From: Lepiota brunneoincarnata
Lineage: Eukaryota > Basidiomycota > Agaricomycetes > Agaricales > Agaricaceae
Assembly: GCA_023014365.1 (NCBI GenBank)
Contig: JAEBUN010000002.1
Coordinates: forward strand, 2,108,001-2,172,000
DNA length: 64,000 nucleotides
Direction: 5' to 3'
A program made the position numbers and the translations under genes. Position 1 is the first letter of the stretch; every line of letters begins with the position of its first letter. Of this stretch, positions 26,501 through 37,523 are shown piece after piece. The notes beneath the pieces are model-generated. The model had not been told where the DNA came from. It searched no databases and saw only the letters and a list, made by a program, of their open reading frames with translations.

Positions 26501-26841
26501 GTTTCGAGTTCAAAAGCGCTGATGGGAAAGTCTCGCACTAGTTATAGAACTCATGTTCGTGGCCTGCGAGGCCATTAGCCTGAAGTTGAATCTACGGAGG
26601 GTTGTCATGGATCGAGGACTATCACCATTACTCGCAGATTTACTTGATCCATGAGCCAGCCCGAAGGCCTTATGTGACCCAAGGGCAAGGACAAATATTT
26701 CTTGGGTGCGACTAGTTCAATACAGGTCAATGTGTTCAGTCGCTTAAAGGGAAATGCCAACCCAAACTTACGTCCACCCTGTCCACTGGTTACAGCGAAT
26801 ACGCTCCCCAAGCACAACCATCGCAGCAGGATCAGAAACAT
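23523..26841 (-). CDS. Secreted DUF1680 / GH127-like six-hairpin glycosidase, 24 exons
   Basis: Predicted secreted glycoside hydrolase of the DUF1680 (beta-L-arabinofuranosidase-like) superfamily. Exons: 26772-26841, 26644-26711, 26539-26591, 26420-26475, 26344-26360, 26132-26283, 25900-26076, 25736-25838, 25665-25683, 25578-25591, 25503-25526, 25370-25442, 25206-25314, 25132-25153, 25057-25070, 24956-25004, 24858-24903, 24746-24806, 24671-24691, 24573-24611, 24389-24519, 23976-24332, 23623-23927, 23523-23570; 676 codons in one frame. Signal peptide MFLILLRWLCLGSVFAVTSG. Family landmarks: YLSLPLGHIRPSGWLMDQ, NGMVPTG, HGVNIGESLKSFA, YHGRPSGVFAADEFLAG, RIAYNALPATLTGN, NVFGLEPNYPCC and a C-terminal beta domain (YYIRIPGWVTDG). 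One intron (25839-25899) starts GA, not GT. Substrate unknown. Confidence 0.82.
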
Positions 26842-27615
26842 TACCGAGAATCTCGTCAGAAGGCAAGAGCTGTTGGTAATTCAGGCCCTGGAGCCCGGGC
26901 GCATATATACAGGTACCTTTCCACTCCTATTTTAGACATGGCTACGCCATTCCCGCACGATAAGGAACAGTTGCCTCCATCAAGCATCGTGTGTCATTCT
27001 TCCAGGTATTGGCAACAGGGTGAGAATGCATCACTACGTTGAGATTATCCTCGAGCTTCGTGCCGCATGGAATTTCGGACCGCTGACCAAAATCGCCTTC
27101 GTTTACCCTGGTTCGATTATTACTAAGGGGTAGTGCCGACGACATCCTATAGTTCCGGCCAAGGTGCAGGCCGCTGTTTATAGCAATGATGGGTTCGGAA
27201 CCGTGAGGCACAGAATTATGCTATGAGCGTCGAGCCCAACATTCAACGATGCCTACGGGACTGCGAGTATTGACGATGGATGCGTGATCGACCGGAATCA
27301 GCGAACTCATGACAGAGTCAGGCAAGAAATGGATACGACCTCGAGCATATGTATGGACGTGGAGCTGGGAGTTGACGCTCATCTGAAGAAGCTTTAATGC
27401 AGCCCTGGCAAGCTTGTCCAAAGAGTATGACGGTCAATATAAATGTCCGTGTATCATTCGTGGCAGTGTAAACACACATTTCCTTAAAAGAGCGACGCTG
27501 GAATGGGAATTACGAACAAAAATATAGGAGTACGTGTCCAGGAGGAGAATAGTAAGGGTGAAAAGGTGAATCGAGGTATCTCAAGCATCGGTCCATAGGG
27601 GAGATTAAGTTTGTA
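26842..27615. other. Interval between DUF1680 and GH17 genes
   Basis: About 770 bp upstream of the DUF1680 gene. Two minus-strand open frames (26942-27211, 27221-27421) give no recognisable protein and do not splice convincingly together. Taken as promoter and 3' flank. Confidence 0.35.
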
Positions 27616-29407
27616 TCAAGGAGCGGGGCAGTCAGGAATCGTGATATCCTTGAGCGTTCGGCTGGAGGAAATTCAAGTCAAACAATAGTAAAACAAGAAG
27701 AGGGGTGTGAGACTCACTCTCCGTTGAAGAGACCCCACCATCCCTGAGAGTAAAGGTTAGTCTTGAAATTGCCAAATGGCAAAGAGGCGCACCTCAACAC
27801 CACCATAGATATCATCCTTCCACTTTTCGTCACAGAACTCAAAGAAGAAATAGCCAATGCCCTGAGTGTTGGCTTGGCACACAAAGGTATCAAGGAATGT
27901 CTGTGATATGATCGGTACGCAAATCGCCGCACAACTTACATACAACTCACTTGAAGGCTTGGAACCGAAGCAGGAGAGCCGCCATTGCTTGCATTACCAG
28001 CGTCCGATGATTTCTAGTTAGTACTATCGGTTGAGACCTCCAGGTGTAGATGCACGACAAGACATCATACCGTCGGCCAGCCGGTCTCGGCAATATACAT
28101 CTTGGGTTTATTGGGAAGTAGCGCGGCGGGCGCGACATTGGTCTCTTCAAAAAACTTGAAGACCCACTCCGCGGCGCCTTCAGCTGTGGTATTGGCAAAC
28201 CAAGCATGTACATTAGACATCTGGGATTGGTCGTCAACCTTATTGTGGAGGGAGAACTGGCATGGTCATATACCCCGTAGTCAATGGAAGCAAGGATATC
28301 CCTGTTGAAAAAGCTGCCTGCGTCAGAGTTACCAATAAGAACCTGCTTAGGGAGGTTCATATCCGTAATCATCTTGCGGGTATCATCGATGTCAGCCTTC
28401 AGTAGGGCAGCGCCTGAGAAAGTATGACTGAGTCGAGATTCCTCCGAAGACAAATTGCAAGCATGTACCTTGTTGGCCGATGGAGCTATTCGGGTCTTGG
28501 GCACCGTGTGCCGTGAGGTAACTGAATGCCAAAGCACCATGAGCCTTCTGTGAAAGTGGGACAGTTTCAAACTCACTTGAGCATGAACTCGTTGCCAACA
28601 GTGATTCCAGCAATGTGATCGGCGCCATAAGTGTCGATAGCCGCCTTGATGGCTTCGCGTTGCCTTTGGTATGGAGCAGCGTCGTCTGGCACCACGTAGT
28701 TCCCAAGGTAGACCTCCATATCCACCTTTGTCTGCTTGATAGCTTCCAACTGCACAAATTGACAAGAAGGAAAACCATCGGGATTTAGGACACGTCAATA
28801 GAACAAATATGGCGTACAACGAGGGCGGTCTGATTGCAGTCAGAGCCATAGAGGCGTACGCGACGCGTTATTTGAGATAGGAGCTGGCAGAGTGTTACTT
28901 ACAGCACAAGTACCGAACGGCGGGCTGGAACACAAACCTGAATATCCTTGATGACGTTCTCTAATTCAAGGATGAGCACCAAGAATCACCAGGAGGTCCA
29001 ATACACTAATGCACCTAGTTTGTTCCCGCAATTGGGCATAAGGGATCCTTCAGGCGTATAGGCGATGCCGTAGAATGATTTATGAAGTCGAGGGTCCAAC
29101 GCGAACGTGCCGGGTTCATTGCTATTGCCGGGGGTATTGATATCGGTATTAGTGGTAGAAGGAGGCTGGCCGGAAGACGTTGATTTGGAGGTGTTCTTGT
29201 TCTTTGAGATAACGATACCGGCTGCGACACCGCCAACGATCAGGATGAGAAGGCCAATTACCGAGCCAAGGACCTGTGCAAAGTTGAACAATAGGTCCGT
29301 AATTCAAAAAAACGGAAACTTACGATCATCCTCGACCTCTTCTGCCGAGATTTGTTTCTCTCGAAAACGTCTGCCATTCCCCCGAGGTTTTGATAATTTT
29401 CTGACAT
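27616..29407 (-). CDS. GH17-family beta-1,3-glucanase with N-terminal membrane anchor
   Basis: Cell-wall beta-glucan hydrolase or transglucosylase of glycoside hydrolase family 17. At least ten exons; the clear ones include 29324-29407 and the exon starting at 29273. A cytosolic basic segment (NKSRQKRSRMI) precedes one membrane span (LGSVIGLLILIVGGVAAGIV), so type II topology. A Ser/Thr stalk leads into the catalytic domain: KSFYGIAYTPEG, RVRLYGSDCNQT, GITVGNEFML (catalytic acid Glu) and MYIAETGWPT (catalytic nucleophile Glu). The last exons read IGYFFFEFCDEKWKDD, GWWGLFNG and IPDCPAP with stop at 27616-27618. All junctions examined are GT-AG. Confidence 0.88.
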
Positions 29408-29978
29408 GGTTGGCGATACTGGCAAACCAGAGAGGAAGAAAGTGAAGAAATAACCGAAGGTAGAGAATGACTAGTGCGATGGTGAGGGCCAGAGAGAGCG
29501 CACTCTAGTAAGGGCGGGTGTATATGCACTTGATTCGGCGGTGAGCGGACCGACGAACGAAGGGGTTGACAGCCGGATTGGGGCTGCGAGGGTCACTGGG
29601 GGTCACTGGACTGTTGATGTCTTGCTTGTCCACAAACAGTTACAAGCCTGGCGACCCTGAGTGATTTGCTTTAAGCCACTGTCTGGGATCTGTCGAGTGA
29701 GTAAGTATGCCTTACGAACGAGGTCGACGAAGGAGCAGCAGATGACTCGCCATTATGGAGGTACTGTACTTTGTATGGTGTATTCGAGTCGTTCGCTTCG
29801 CCAATGATCATGTCTAAAAATAGGTGGTAGGATTTCCTATCAAAATTATGATAAAATAAAGTAGAGCATTGTCACAACCTCCGGCTAATAAAATAACCAG
29901 TACATAAGCAGCCAATGGAACGAAAGGTATTTCTGAGGAAGATGTCACGGCCCCCAGTGAGAGCAAGGAATAAAATAA
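29408..29978. other. Upstream region of GH17 gene and 3' flank of RIB1
   Basis: About 570 bp; A+T-rich near 29810-29900. No gene or RNA recognised. Confidence 0.4.
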
Positions 29979-31520
29979 TCAATAAACGGATGAATCCAAT
30001 GCAGCCTCGTCGAACCAGTGGGGCAGCATATGACCCATACGCAAAATCTTCGTTCGCAAATATTTGTCAAGGTCTTCCCCGTAAACAGCGTTGCCGCCAA
30101 TGAGCATGGCACCCGAAACCTTTTCCTTCTCCTCTTTCTGCTGTCGTGTGATCGCATCCTGCGCCTCTTCCATCCCCTTTTTGGACTCCATCATCTGCTT
30201 GCGCTGCTGCCAGCTACGTGGTATCATAGGGACCCGTTCTACTACTCTGATCCCCTCCTTCTGCAGAGCCTCGACTTTGTCAGGGTTATTGGTCAATACT
30301 CGGACCCCTTCCAGCGTTGCATCGGATGAGCCCAGACCGAGGTCGCGAAGGATAGCTCCCGCAACCTCATAACCTCGTTCATCCGCTTTATGGCCGAGCA
30401 TGATGTTGGCGGTGACTGTATCGTGTCCTAGATCCTGAAGGTTGTAAGCGCGGATTTTGGACAGTAAGCCGATGCCTCGGCCCTCCTGACGGAGATAGAT
30501 GACGGCGCCACGACCGTGAATGGTGACGGGCGCGGAGGTCGGGTCAGAGGAGGGAATGGTAATTGGTTGCGAAATCTGCCTGATGGCCTCGTCCAATTGC
30601 TCTCCACAGTCGCAGCGCATGCTTCCTATTGTCTCCCCTGTGAAGCACTCAGAATGAATACGGATCAGCGGTGCCGGGATAGATTGATTGGTTTGGGAAG
30701 GTACAGGGATGGGCGCTGACGGATCAGATGCCCTGTAGGATGTCGGAGACAATCGCCCGATGTAAGCCCCTCTTGTTATGCGGTCCATCTCAGTTTCACC
30801 TTCGTTCCATACAGCGTCAAGTGAACGGGATCTGATAGGGAGGGTTGGAAAATGGTCCCCAGAAAATTGTGCAGAATCGATCACTATTGCCAGGTGTTCT
30901 TTGCCGTCGCGGTTGTTGTGGTAAAGGTGGAGGAATGCGGGTCCATGGGGAGTCGGTATACGAGTGCGGGCCATACATCTTGCCTGCACTGGGGGCTGTG
31001 GGTTTGACTTGATGGGAGGAAGTGCATCAGAAGTTGTCGCGTTGGGGGCTGGTTCCACGGGTATGCTCTGGTTCGGCGTGGAAATGAGAGATCCCCGACG
31101 CTTTTTGGGACTGGGTGAGAGAATGTCTACCATCTTTAGCGAATCCATCCCACGAGAAAAATCATTCTCTTTTCCTTCGTTGCCGGTCGCGGCAGCCTGT
31201 AACCTCTGACGACGGGGTGCTTGTCTACTCACGTATGTGAGTCGCTTCCGCTCTGTCCTGCTCGGAGCATCTTCTCCCGTCCACTTCGTCCAGTCCCAAG
31301 CACCTTCCGACTTGGGGACCATGACACCGGGAAAGAAATCATGGTGATAGTGATTGCGGGTGACATGAGGTCCCGACGCGGCTGCAGCTGCAATAAGCAA
31401 GGGATCGAGCGCTGCATCCCTCCGTGGCAGGATTGACTTTGCGGTGGGACGGGCAGGACCAGTAAGGAGGTCGAGAAGGGCGCTATCGGAAGTCTCGACA
31501 GAGCCCTTGGAGTGGTGCAT
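29979..31520 (-). CDS. RIB1: GTP cyclohydrolase II (riboflavin biosynthesis)
   Basis: First committed step of riboflavin synthesis, opening the imidazole ring of GTP. A single uninterrupted 513-aa frame, unusual here. The Zn-binding cysteines are visible in SECFTGETIGSMRCDCGEQ. Also present are YLRQEGRGIGLLSKIRAYNL, the DLGHDTVTANIMLGHKADER region, and LTNNPDKVEALQKEGIRV. About 190 N-terminal residues precede the catalytic domain, as in other fungal Rib1 proteins. Start is the ATG at 31520. Confidence 0.95.
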   Translation of the reverse strand: MHHSKGSVETSDSALLDLLTGPARPTAKSILPRRDAALDPLLIAAAAASGPHVTRNHYHHDFFPGVMVPKSEGAWDWTKWTGEDAPSRTERKRLTYVSRQAPRRQRLQAAATGNEGKENDFSRGMDSLKMVDILSPSPKKRRGSLISTPNQSIPVEPAPNATTSDALPPIKSNPQPPVQARCMARTRIPTPHGPAFLHLYHNNRDGKEHLAIVIDSAQFSGDHFPTLPIRSRSLDAVWNEGETEMDRITRGAYIGRLSPTSYRASDPSAPIPVPSQTNQSIPAPLIRIHSECFTGETIGSMRCDCGEQLDEAIRQISQPITIPSSDPTSAPVTIHGRGAVIYLRQEGRGIGLLSKIRAYNLQDLGHDTVTANIMLGHKADERGYEVAGAILRDLGLGSSDATLEGVRVLTNNPDKVEALQKEGIRVVERVPMIPRSWQQRKQMMESKKGMEEAQDAITRQQKEEKEKVSGAMLIGGNAVYGEDLDKYLRTKILRMGHMLPHWFDEAALDSSVY

Positions 31521-31872
31521 GGTAGTCTGGGGGGGAATACGAGTAAGGCTTGGGAAAGGCTGAGTAGAAAAATCTGGAAAGCTTATATGTGTGTGTCATC
31601 CATCCGGTTGTGAGTAGCGGCTATGATGGGACCTGGGTACTGCTTAGAATTAATCCACGTGGGTCGGCAGTGTCTTTACATAATCATGAATATCTAATCT
31701 TATCTGCAAAGCAACATGATGTTCACACATTATACCTCCCGCAGTTTTTTTTGGGGGGGCGCGTCAGGGGCGCCTGTCACAACTACTTACCTTATAGACG
31801 TCTCTGCCTGTCCTGGCTCTTGCTTGTGTGCCCTGTGCCATGGAAAGGCTGTGACCCAATCAAGTCGACGTT
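31521..31872. promoter_or_regulatory. Divergent promoter region RIB1 / membrane protein
   Basis: About 350 bp between two start codons on opposite strands. It contains a CACGTG at about 31655 and a T/G homopolymer run at 31745-31758. No specific factor is claimed. Confidence 0.4.
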
Positions 31873-32662
31873 ATGCGCTGCTTAATCGCCATTTTACTGT
31901 TGCTCCATTTTTGCACAAGGTGCGTTCAATCCTCCTCCCTGGTCGACCCCCTCCATGTCAATTTGTTCGTCTAGTTTGCTTGCTGCAATATCATCCACTA
32001 GTATCGCTCCTTCCTCCGCCTTGGACCTCTCTTCCAATACAGCCTCCCCCGAACATACATCATCCGGCGCGCCCCCAGCCTTTCATCGTCCAACCTCCTC
32101 GTCACCCCGCTCGCCCCCCATTGGTACCCGACCACCTACTCGCAGCCAAGTGCGAGGACCCGGTGTTCATACCCCGCGACCGACTCGCACCAGTGCTGTC
32201 ATCCCCACTACTGTTGAAGAACATCGACATCGGGAGCGACACCAATCCTCTCAGAAACCAATTGTCATCTTTTTCGAGATACTCGGGGGGTTGGCGGCAC
32301 TAGCGGTCCTGGTCAGCTGCTTGCGCTGTTGCTATATCTACAACAGAACTCCAAAACGTGACCGGATCGCAGCTGTGCTGCACCGACATCAGCTAGAGCG
32401 GGAACTCGAGGAACTGGAACGCAACCCTCTCCCCTCGAGACGCTCGGCCACAAACGACCCTGTTCCTCCGTACTTCCCTCCTCCCCCCACTTACGAAGCT
32501 ACTGCATCAATTCCAACTACTACTGTGCCACAACGCTCTGGTTATGTGGAGGTTTCTACTGCAAGCCCTCCGCCATCACCCCCTCTTCCTGTGCGCGAGC
32601 TGGGAGATGCGCCACCGCCTATGATATCACGAACATTTATACCTTCTATTCCCATTGGATAA
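31873..32662 (+). CDS. Single-pass type I membrane protein with PPxY motif, function unknown
   Basis: Exons 31873-31919 and 31975-32662. Exon 1 encodes a signal peptide (MRCLIAILLLLHFCT); the splice keeps frame and removes a stop. A Ser/Thr/Pro-rich extracellular part of about 90 residues is followed by one membrane span (FFEILGGLAALAVLVSCLRCC), a basic stop-transfer (YNRTPKRDR), a short helix (HRHQLERELEELER) and a proline-rich cytosolic tail. The tail includes PPTYEA, a PPxY motif of the type bound by WW domains of Rsp5/Nedd4 ligases. Similar proteins are familiar from basidiomycetes without assigned function. Confidence 0.75.
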
Positions 32663-33355
32663 ACGTAATCGTTTATCCCTTCATCTTCTCTTTTTTATAG
32701 TTTCTTTTGCGGAAATAGGGTTCTTTACAAGTAATATCCATCTCGGTCACTTTCCTTCACCTTTTACTCTCTCTCAAGTGTGGCACTAGGGCACACTTAC
32801 TTCTGGACTGTCCAAATGCTTTCCCCCTCACTGTCCCAATGTTTCTCTTTTCATTCGGGCAGGATAATCCTGGCTTGTATTCAGCGACATTACCCCCACC
32901 AATGTACTTCTACGACACGTATTGGACTTTGGCACATGAATTAAGCTGACCACGCTCAGAGAGAAGCGGGCCTCGAGAAGCCATTGTATCCCCGCAACGG
33001 TGATCACCCCCAATGGGAAATCATGTCTGAGAGACCACTACACGATTGCGGAAGGGCTGCTCTGCCTGGTGGAGGAAGCGCAGCCACATCACAAGTGCAG
33101 GAGGAAAGCTCCAGCGTTATCCACCCGGCCTTCCGCTCTCACAGGGTCTGTGCACCCACCTTTCCCTTGACCGATCTTGAGTGTGATGCAGGCCAGGAAT
33201 ATAGTCTCTTGCGCTGTGCCATCAGTCTGGCATCCGTAGAACGGCCCGCCGCACTGATGCGCATATATTCGGCAACGCCCCTCTTTCCATGTGCAGACCA
33301 AGGACGCGCGACACACCAGAACCTTGCCTTATCCACATTGCAAACGATACACGGA
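32663..33355. other. Intergenic region
   Basis: About 690 bp between two plus-strand genes. A 133-codon frame (32984-33385) overlaps the first exon of the next gene in another frame and has no recognisable content. Confidence 0.35.
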
Positions 33356-35587
33356 ATGAGCACTCAAAGCCCAGACACCATGTAAATCGCTTTGACCCTT
33401 TGTTGCTCTGATGGCCCTCACCTTTTCTTTGAAAGCTCGACCCCGAATCACCAAACCGATTTCGCCACACCAGAGTTTCGCACCAAAGTCATTGAGGTCC
33501 TTTCTCGCACGGCGAACGGCTGCCTGCAGGAGCTTAATTACTCAGGGATGGCTCAGCAGGTAGGGGAGCTTGGCAAGCGCGTCAGAATGTACCAGGACGA
33601 GAATTCCAAGCTTTTCGAGGACAACCAAAAACTCGCCACATCTATACAGCAGCTGAGGGAGAGAGCGGCGGCCACTGAAAAGATGCACAAGGGAAGAATT
33701 CAGTCGCTCGAGCAACAGGTGGAGGCGTTACAAAGAGAGAATCAGGAATGCTTGTTGAGGGAGCATAACCTCGCCGCTGGACACCCCGATTATGCACGCC
33801 TTCATGCCGATCTCACGCGTGTACACTCGTTTTGTGCACAGCTGAGGCAACAGGTCGCGATGCTTCACAAGTTCCTTGCTGAAAACCAGCACGCTGCCCT
33901 TTCTGGCCGGCCAGTCGTTGCAGCAGCTGTCGCGCCTCCCCCACAGTTCAAGACAAACGCGACACAATCTACCCAGCAGACTATAGCACGTCAGCAGCAA
34001 CAGCAACCCATATCTCGACGGCCAGATCAAGTGCAGAACCCGACCCAGGCTAGCCAAAGGGTCCTTGTGCATCAACCCCGGCCCCAGGCGATCCACCCGC
34101 TCCACCATCCGACCTCCAATTTAACTGGGGCACCCCTAGCCCAGCATGCCCCTGGAGCACCGTCGGCAATTACACTGCAAAGCTCACCAGTTTCGCCACA
34201 CATGAATATGAATCAGATTGTCCCGTCCAACAGAACTTTTGGTCAGTTGTCATTAGATCAAAAGCTACAAAAAATGAGCTTATATATTCATCACACTATC
34301 CAGCTCAAGCAACAGGAGTATCGGTGCGGCCCGTTTAGTAGCTTTGACTGTTCAATTCCTAAGGGTGTTGTCAAGCAGAGACCATCATCAAGCACATCAA
34401 GACGCTCGAACGATACTATGGAGGTGTGCTCTAAAAATCAAGCCTGTTGTCCAATAGATCAACTAATAGGATCCTACCTTGCGCAAAGATTGATCAACTA
34501 TTGGTCCAGCCACAGGGAGCCAGAGCGATGCCAGTAATCCATGCTTGGGATAATAGCGCCACCCCCACAAATAGGATGGCCACAACTTTCCACCCGCCGT
34601 CCGTAGCACCAAGTCGAGGATTGATATCAGGAAAAGCTTCAGTACAACCCGCCGTTGCCGACCCAATACCTACTACAACACCCAGACCACCTTTGGCACG
34701 GACACCACCACAGGGAATGACTGTCGTTGAGATTGGTCCACCTGGTCAGCTGCTGCCGCCGCTAGTGGCTTCAGTGCCGAGACCTCCGCTCCCTATGAGG
34801 TCTCCCGCTACCCTTTTTTCAGACGACCAACCTTCAGCTCGCAAGCCAACCCTCAGCTGGTCTCCTCCCGTCGTTGACAAGGCAGCTAAGCCAGTTGGTA
34901 CACGGATGCCTTCTCAGTATCCCAGTCCTAGCATTCAAAGGATTGAGGATGTGTTGCAGATGCCGAATTTCATTCCATCGAACTCTCGTGACTCGCCCGC
35001 CCATTCAGAGGCACCTAAAATGTCTACCTCCCCAGACACCTCTAAAGGCGACATGGTCGGTGTCATTTCAGGACTGCCTGCGAGCGAATCCTTGAAGCGT
35101 GGTAGTGTCGAGGAGGGGGGGGAGGGGGCGGAGGTGCGGAAGAAGTTGAAGCTGGATGCAGAAGAGCCGAAACATGAGGCAGATAGTTCTGTTGAAAAAG
35201 TCAAAAATATTTCAGGGAATGATCATGGGGAAGGCGTGGAAAATGCGCCGGAAGAAGCAGACACTGAGGGTGATGACGACGACGAATTTGGACCAGATGG
35301 ACTACGGTCTATCAAGGCGTGTTTGGAGGTCTTTGTGGACGACGACGAGACTGGTGTCCCTGCCTGTCAACTATGTGTGTAAGTGCTATTCGACTGGTCC
35401 ATGCTTCTTGTGGTCTGATAACTTGGAATACTCATCTTTCCATTCCGAATTTAGTGCCCGATACGCCTCGGGGCTGATTGAACATCCGACTACATTCTCA
35501 GGCGCTACGCAAGAGGAAATGGTCGAACATTTTCTGAGTGAACATCCTAGCTCCTGGGAAGATCTCTTACACTGCAGAAATGGCTAG
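33356..35587 (+). CDS. Coiled-coil protein with C-terminal CxxC...HxxxxH element, function unknown
   Basis: Exons 33356-33381, 33436-34241, 34304-34332, 34379-34423, 34510-35378, 35455-35587 give 635 aa in continuous frame; the two small middle exons are the least certain. Residues about 40-130 form a coiled coil (QVGELGKRVRMYQDENSKLF; RIQSLEQQVEALQRENQE). A long Pro/Gln/Ser-rich linker and an acidic stretch (TEGDDDDEFGPDGLRS) follow. The C-terminus reads CQLCVARYASGLIEHP, then about 10 residues on EMVEHFLSEHPS: a CxxC plus HxxxxH arrangement that could bind zinc. I recall such proteins only from basidiomycetes. A nuclear role is a guess. Confidence 0.65.
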
Positions 35588-36479
35588 TTCCTGGCTACAT
35601 CAGTAGACCGACACTTGATCTCCCTTTTTTCCAGGGATAGTTTCTTTAGAGAGTTCTGGTGACTACTCCCCCATTGTTGGTACATTGTGTTCCTTCTGAC
35701 TTCTTGTGAACGAACCGCAGGTCCTATGCTACTGCGTTTCTAAGGGCGGGTGATACTATGCTACTTCGGTATATCAATCATATTTTTTTGATGTGTGCCT
35801 GTCTGTTTGGTGCAGAACCCACCAAGCCGCCGGGGCAAGAGAGGGGGTATATATAGTAAGGCCGCCAGGGTTCGGTTCCTTTCCCGTTCTCGGCCATGCC
35901 CCCATTCCTCTTTTTCACCGTCGCATAATTTTGTCTGCTCCTCTTCATGTGGAAATATCGGTACGCCACAAAACGTCTGGCGACCCTACCTTGTTCATGC
36001 TCGTGTTGGTGTCTTCTTTATGCTGTAGGTAGTGAGCCCGTATACTCCAAAGGGTGTGAAAGGCTGAAAACAATCTGCTCTAGTCTTCAATACTTTTTAA
36101 GCCTCATCATCTGGTATCAACAAGACCTATCGACCAAATTCGTGGCATGTCCTGCCTTCTTTTTATTATCCCACCTTGCTGAATCTTTTTTAGCCTTTGA
36201 AATTACTTGCACTCATCAATGCTGGGTTGAGTGTTGTTTTCATCATCTGCTTTTTGAAGAAAATCATCTTCGTGGGTGCAACACGACGATGCTGGGACGA
36301 TATTGATTAACCCCAGGCTTCAGCTGTTGGATGGCCTGTACGAGAGTTTCACGATGACTTTTTGAGTGATGGCGGGCGGTCTGAATGCGATGCTACAAGC
36401 GTTCGTGGTGTGTGATGATGATCTCCTTGCACTCCGTTTTCCGACAGACTGATAAAATTTTTGACATTAGTGTTTAGTA
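35588..36479. other. Gene-free interval
   Basis: About 900 bp downstream of the coiled-coil gene. No frame with recognisable content or consistent splice signals. Confidence 0.35.
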
Positions 36480-37190
36480 ATTATATGTCAAGATTATGAA
36501 CTATGTGGTTCCAAGGCCAACCTCGTGAGCTCCCTTCGGGATCGATTTGAGGAATCTACAATTGATGGTTTTATCAGACACAAAAACATATTTTCGCATC
36601 TCCGGTATGACTACATGACCATCCCGAGGATTCATTTAACACATTTACAGGCCCTGGATATCATCTACTGGTGGCTCTATGGCTCCATCAGTAAGTTGCG
36701 ATAATAATGGGCTCGGATGGCATATATAGTAGTTGACGCCCTTCGCAGTCCTTCCCCTCCTGTCGAGCTGGCTATGTGAGTCTGCTCACTGCTGACCTGT
36801 TCCAGATCAGCCTCAATGATCCCACTCCTGGGACCCATAGTCATTTGGAATTTTCCCGTACATCCCATGGTCCACGAGAAATGTCGCACCATATTCAGTG
36901 TCCAGCCTTGCCCGTATTGACTCTTGAAATTGACGGCAGTATGGTCATTCCCTGGTATTATGCTTTTCATCTACCACAAGGACATCGTGAGCCCATGTGA
37001 GCCCCTGTTACATCCCCCAGAACTTACCCTATCGCTAATCATGTACGCAGCGAGAGGTAGATCCATTCTGGTCGGTTTCTGGGCTCACAGGCCCAATAAT
37101 GTGTGATTTATTCCTCTACCACCTCAGCCAGGATGTTTGTCGGGTAAAGTGGGAACCCATTGGCGACTGGCATGAGCGGGTACCTTATAA
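36480..37190 (+). other. Coding-like, probably broken, unrecognised exons
   Basis: Plus-strand segments read like exons: CGSKANLVSSLRDRFEESTI up to a GT donor at about 36604, an AG acceptor at about 36651, then after about 36750 a long stretch including HIQCPALPVLTLEIDGSMVI, and later VKWEPIGDWHERVPYNL with a stop at about 37187. The last two parts do not join in a common phase with any visible donor/acceptor pair. No family recognised. It may be a decayed gene next to the M28 pseudogene. Confidence 0.3.
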
Positions 37191-37523
37191 TCTGTGAGCA
37201 CTTTGATATTGATGTAGGATCAAAACATGGGTCTGATCGAGACTGCTAGTTATATCTTATTCCCACGTCCACCCGAGATGATAATTCCGGAGATGAAAGA
37301 TTATTACTAGCCCCGGTTTATTGTTTTGTCTCGATTAGCCAGAGGGCAACTTTATGCTGTCCTATGCTCTGGCCTACTTGCACCGATTACCTCAGGAGAA
37401 TGATATGTTCATCCCCGTATGCTGGGGTGGAACATAACACGTATTTCCGAGTATTCTCATGAACAACCAAAACCTCGGCCCCCCCATCCCCGACCTACGC
37501 CTGTTATGTCACGACTGATCTTA

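Noticed and set aside
26942..27421. Two minus-strand frames as a short gene between the glycosidases
   Set aside because: They do not join in phase through convincing splice sites and show no recognisable protein content.
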